A DNA stretch of 64,000 nucleotides, from the NCBI RefSeq assembly GCF_041146795.1, contig NC_135180.1, positions 34,030,794 through 34,094,793 of the forward strand. The letters are read 5' to 3'. Below the pieces are notes generated by a model. That model did no database searches. It had not been told where the DNA came from and saw only the letters and a program-made list of their open reading frames with translations. Positions 60,461 through 64,000 of this stretch are shown here, in pieces. How positions within the stretch are numbered: position 1 is the stretch's first letter; every line of letters starts with the position of its first letter. This DNA comes from Maylandia zebra (lineage: Eukaryota; Chordata; Actinopteri; Cichliformes; Cichlidae). Made by a program: the position numbers and the translations under genes.

Positions 60461-63400
60461 TTAACACAGAGATTTCGGCCGAACCTTCGGGAAAAGCTAG
60501 AAAAAGAAAAAACAAACATGAAAACAATTAAAAGTCATGTTTTGTTGCAAAATGAAAATCATGAAATCAGGAGAAAAGGACTGAATTGATGTTTTCTTTA
60601 TTTAGAAAGTGGTGTCTTACCCCAAAGTAGTTGTTTGGAACAAAGCCTTCCCTGCCACACAGTGAGGCCCACCACCAGTCTGACCCCTCAGGTTTCTGGA
60701 GGATGGTGACCATGTCTCCGTCTTTAAAGCTCAGTTCATCTGCTGCCTGAGCTGGGTAGCTCCACAGAGCATAAAGCACTCCGCTGTTGTCCACCCCCAT
60801 GGCCTCCTCCGCAGCTGAAGAAAGAAAACATACAAGATACATATAACTATAAAAACTGCTGTACCAGAAAGCAGTAGTTTGGAATAGTGTTCATTGAGAG
60901 GCTAGAGGTCACTATATTTGCTTTTGAACGCCACCTTAAAGTGTTCCTACGTTGTATTCTTAAAATTATTTTTTTTAAAAGAAAGAAAGAAAGAAAACTT
61001 GTAATCCTCCTAACATTTCTTTGGGAGTAGATTTTGAACAAAACTATTTAATTATGATTATTATTTTTCTTACTATTATTTATATTACAACATACAATAT
61101 ATATACATATTCTGTACATGTCTGTGAATGGCTGAATGCTATTTAACAAAACAATTGACACTGAGGTTAAACATGGAGCAGATTACATCAGTAGAAAATA
61201 TCATATGATACGTTATAAGTACTATTTGACTAATTAAACAGTTCATAGTACAGTTTACGTGTGGGAGTTGTTGTCTCACCCCTCAGGAAGGTTTCACACT
61301 CCTCATATCCAGGAGCATAAGGGTCACACTTCTGGGAGGCAGTAGCTCTGTCGCTTTCTGTAACGGCCATGACGGCAGCCCCACTCCTCACCAAAAACTC
61401 ACAAAGAGGACGGTCATTACAAGAGGCTGCACAATGAAGAGGAGTCCTGTGGGCCACATAAAGAGCTTTAATTATGTTGTATTTATAGATATGGATATAT
61501 CCGTACACCGTCTTCCAGTTCCAGGGCTTTGGATACCAGGATATAACATTATATTAAAAAATAAAACATCTATTCCTTTGCAACTCCTTCAGATCAACTT
61601 CATCAAATGATAACTTAGACTGAAAAACCTTTATCCTTGTCAGCACAGCCAAAGGGAAATATTTACAAAACCAAAATGCAAAAAAAGAAAAGTTAAGCAC
61701 ACTACATGTTAACGTTTTCTGTATGACTTTATCAGACTCTCATGTCATTATGGTCGAACTATGGCCCACTTTTTTTTTAGCAACGTTGCTTGAGGTCATT
61801 GAGCTTTGCAGGCATTCATTTATGCACAGTTCACTTACGGTTCCACCACAGCATTTCAGTGAGGCTAATTCTTTTCTTTTTCAACCAGTCTGTTGTCGAT
61901 TTACCAGTATGCTTAGAATCTTTGCCCTGTAGGACGGATGACCAAGTTTAGTCAAAAAGACTTCACATCTGATTCTAGAATACTTTTGTATATAAAGAAG
62001 TTTACAGTATACTCAAAAACTACATGTTGCCCTGGTCCTGTAGCTGCAAAATCAGTCCAGACATTACCGCTCCATCACTGTGTTTGACAGTTGGTATGAG
62101 GTGTTTGTGTTTGGTTTTCACCAAATGTGAGGTAGTCCATCTCCACTTCGGGCATGTCTGCCCAAAAAGACATTCTTTAGATATTAAAGATATTCTTTAG
62201 AGAGCTGTTTACTAATATGTGCATGGAAATGTTCAAGTATACATTTCTTTTGTGCAAAAGTTATGTGTATACACAAAATTAATATGGAATTTATTAAACA
62301 TGAGAAAAGTGGTCGATGTTGTAAGACAAAAGTCTACGCATCTATGGCAAGAAAGCAGGGCCAACTGAAAATGGAAACAATTGCACCCAAAGAGAAAGCC
62401 AGAAAAGTTGAAAAAGCTTTCCAAAGTTAGGCCTTCATCACTTTGTTCTAACTGTGTTCATACATTTTGAACCAATTTGGTATAAAAGACTGATTTGGCA
62501 TGATATGTTTGAATGAATTTGTGTGCAGGCATTCTTACTAAATGAGAACCTTTGTTCCAGAGGCCTTGTGATTTGTTCAGATGCAGGTTTTCAAACCTAA
62601 GCCATGCTGCCATGTTATTTTTAGAGAGAACAGGCTTTCTCCTGGCAACCCTTCAAAACAATCATACTCGTTCAGTCTTTGTCCAATTGTACTGCCATGA
62701 ACTGGAACATTTAACATGCTGAGGAATGAAATGTAACATTTAACAGGCTGAGGACTGGTGTATTTTGAATGGTGCTTTTTTTTATCTCAATTTTAATTTG
62801 TCTTAACATTGACGTTGGGGTGAATGTACTGGAACATTTACTGGCAGCTGTCTTCAATGTTTTCCTTTTGCGAATACGGTAATCTTTCTCCTAGTAGAAT
62901 GATGGATTTCATCTTGTTTGGAAATAGCTTCATAACTCTTTCCAGAACAGTAGGAAACAATAATTGCTTCTCTGAGATCATTGGTGCACGCACCTGAATG
63001 CACCAGACCTGCAAACTACCAAAACCTCTGCTTTTATAGAGGTGGTCACACTTATTGATGATCAGTTAATCAAGTGTATTTGATCAGCAGCTCCTGTGTG
63101 CTACTTACCCTCTTAAGCCTTATGGAAATATTAAGGCTGTATTTAATTTTTCCTTCTGCATTTTGGTTGAGTTTTGGTTAAAAAATAATAATAACACTAT
63201 GCCATGTAATGTTCATCTATCCAAATGTAAGACCAATTTTATGTAAATCTTTTGAACTGAAATAGGCTGTACCTTTTGTCCACATGGCTGTGCAAACAAG
63301 GAGTAATGTTGTGTTCTGAAATAAGTTATATGAACTAGTTACACAAAGGCTTTTACAGGAGACAAACATAAGAGGAAATAAGAGAAAGAGGATGTATACA

Positions 63401-63553
63401 ACAGTAAACAAATATTTACCAGCCATGGCTGTCAGGTGCACTGACATTAACTCCAATCCGAACCAGGAAGTCCACGATATCGTGATGCCTAAAGCAGACG
63501 GCATTATGAAGGGCAGTGATGCCTTCTTCATTTGGTTGGCTGGGATCACTCAT
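60461..63553 (-). CDS. ppp1r13l: RelA-associated inhibitor iASPP, C-terminal exons (partial gene)
   Basis: The C-terminal 176 residues of an ASPP-family protein, an inhibitor of p53-family and NF-kB p65 transcription factors. Four exons on the minus strand: 63420-63553, 61280-61446, 60621-60814 and 60461-60496, with phases matching at every junction. They encode ankyrin repeats ([13 protein letters not shown] and [12 protein letters not shown]-type, here WTPLHCAAS across the splice) and an SH3 domain ([35 protein letters not shown]), then [11 protein letters not shown] and the stop. NYFG and the LFP..RP tail fit iASPP better than ASPP1/ASPP2. Upstream exons lie beyond the right edge; none is recognised in 63554-64000. 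Confidence 0.93.
61920..63170 (-). mobile_element. Widespread fish DNA-transposon-type repeat in a ppp1r13l intron
   Basis: Plus-strand text such as 'ctttctcctggcaacccttc', 'gaatgatggatttcatctt', 'attgcttctctgagatcatt' and 'tagaggtggtcacacttatt' matches, by memory, a very common teleost repeat read in the reverse sense. Many point changes; not coding here. Limits are approximate. Confidence 0.45.
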
Positions 63554-64000
63554 CTTGGAAAAGCATTTTACACACAGTAGATTTGTCAGATTAAATGTGA
63601 TTTATTTCCACCCACCATTTAAACAAATTGCAGACATAAAACAAATAAGATTTGCATTTGTTGTAACCAGTTTATCCACTCTGACATTCGTTTAGCATGA
63701 CTGTCAGCATTTCTTTCTAAAATAGGAGTTGAAGCTATTGTGCTGACTGGAAGACTCAGAGATGAGCTGAAAAACAGAACGCATACTCAGCATGTGTTCC
63801 TTCAGAAAACTAAAGTTAAACATAAAACATTTTTTCACAATTTTCAGTACTTCTTAATGTCTAAATACGGCACTGGAGCAGGAAGTCTGTCACTTCACTG
63901 TTGCAGTCCAATAAACTGTATTTAGGCTGCTGATGTAAGCTAAAGAAGTGGAAAAAAAATAATATAACTATTATGGGCAGCCCTCGGAGATCATGCTATT
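63554..64000. other. Upstream ppp1r13l intron sequence
   Basis: No exon, repeat or RNA gene recognised. Expected to be intronic because the ankyrin exon ending at 63553 is preceded by a splice acceptor and the protein must continue upstream. Confidence 0.45.

Overview
The window is vertebrate nuclear DNA, almost certainly from a percomorph teleost. It has intron-bearing genes with clear orthologues in fish and mammals, long AT-rich intergenic tracts, and dense fish-type repeats (tRNA-derived SINEs, hAT MITEs, Tc1-like elements, RTE/L1-like LINEs, Ty3/gypsy relics). I could not fix the species. Nothing looks prokaryotic: no operons, rRNA genes, CRISPR arrays or convincing tRNA genes.

Five protein-coding genes are supported. 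From left to right they are: an intronless Golgi beta-1,3-N-acetylglucosaminyltransferase (b3gnt2/b3gnt8-like, + strand, 12347-13606); bckdha, the E1-alpha subunit of mitochondrial branched-chain ketoacid dehydrogenase (- strand, 8 coding exons, 14491-21025); exosc5, an RNase PH-like subunit of the RNA exosome (+ strand, 6 coding exons, 22840-30523); tmem91, a CD225/dispanin-family membrane protein (- strand, 3 coding exons, 32803-39124); and the last four coding exons of ppp1r13l/iASPP (- strand, 60461-63553, continuing past the right edge). Exon boundaries were read from splice sites. Reading phase is consistent across every junction, giving 444-446 aa for Bckdha, about 232 aa for Exosc5 and 245 aa for Tmem91.

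The order b3gnt - bckdha - exosc5 - tmem91, with bckdha and exosc5 head to head, matches my recollection of human 19q13.2 (B3GNT8-BCKDHA-EXOSC5-TMEM91). This is a retained vertebrate micro-synteny block rather than a functional operon. The genes act in different places: Golgi glycosylation, mitochondrial amino-acid catabolism, RNA decay, membrane biology and p53/NF-kB regulation.

Region by region: 0-11 kb holds two collinear copies of a roughly 1.1 kb sequence (151-1215 and 9853-11030) separated by repeat-rich DNA with a gag relic, a MITE and an LTR-like tract; the right-hand copy lies upstream of the glycosyltransferase. 12-39 kb is the gene block, with introns full of nested transposons, several bounded by intact 8-bp target-site duplications. 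39-60 kb is a gene desert where I recognise only repeats, a possible non-coding first exon near 47.4 kb, a Ty3/gypsy pol remnant and an RTE-like LINE fragment. 60-64 kb is the 3' end of ppp1r13l.

I found no convincing undescribed biological system. The observations most worth a second look are a hAT element whose target-site duplication spans the splice donor of tmem91 coding exon 1, the duplicated upstream segment of the glycosyltransferase, and the nested hAT insertions.
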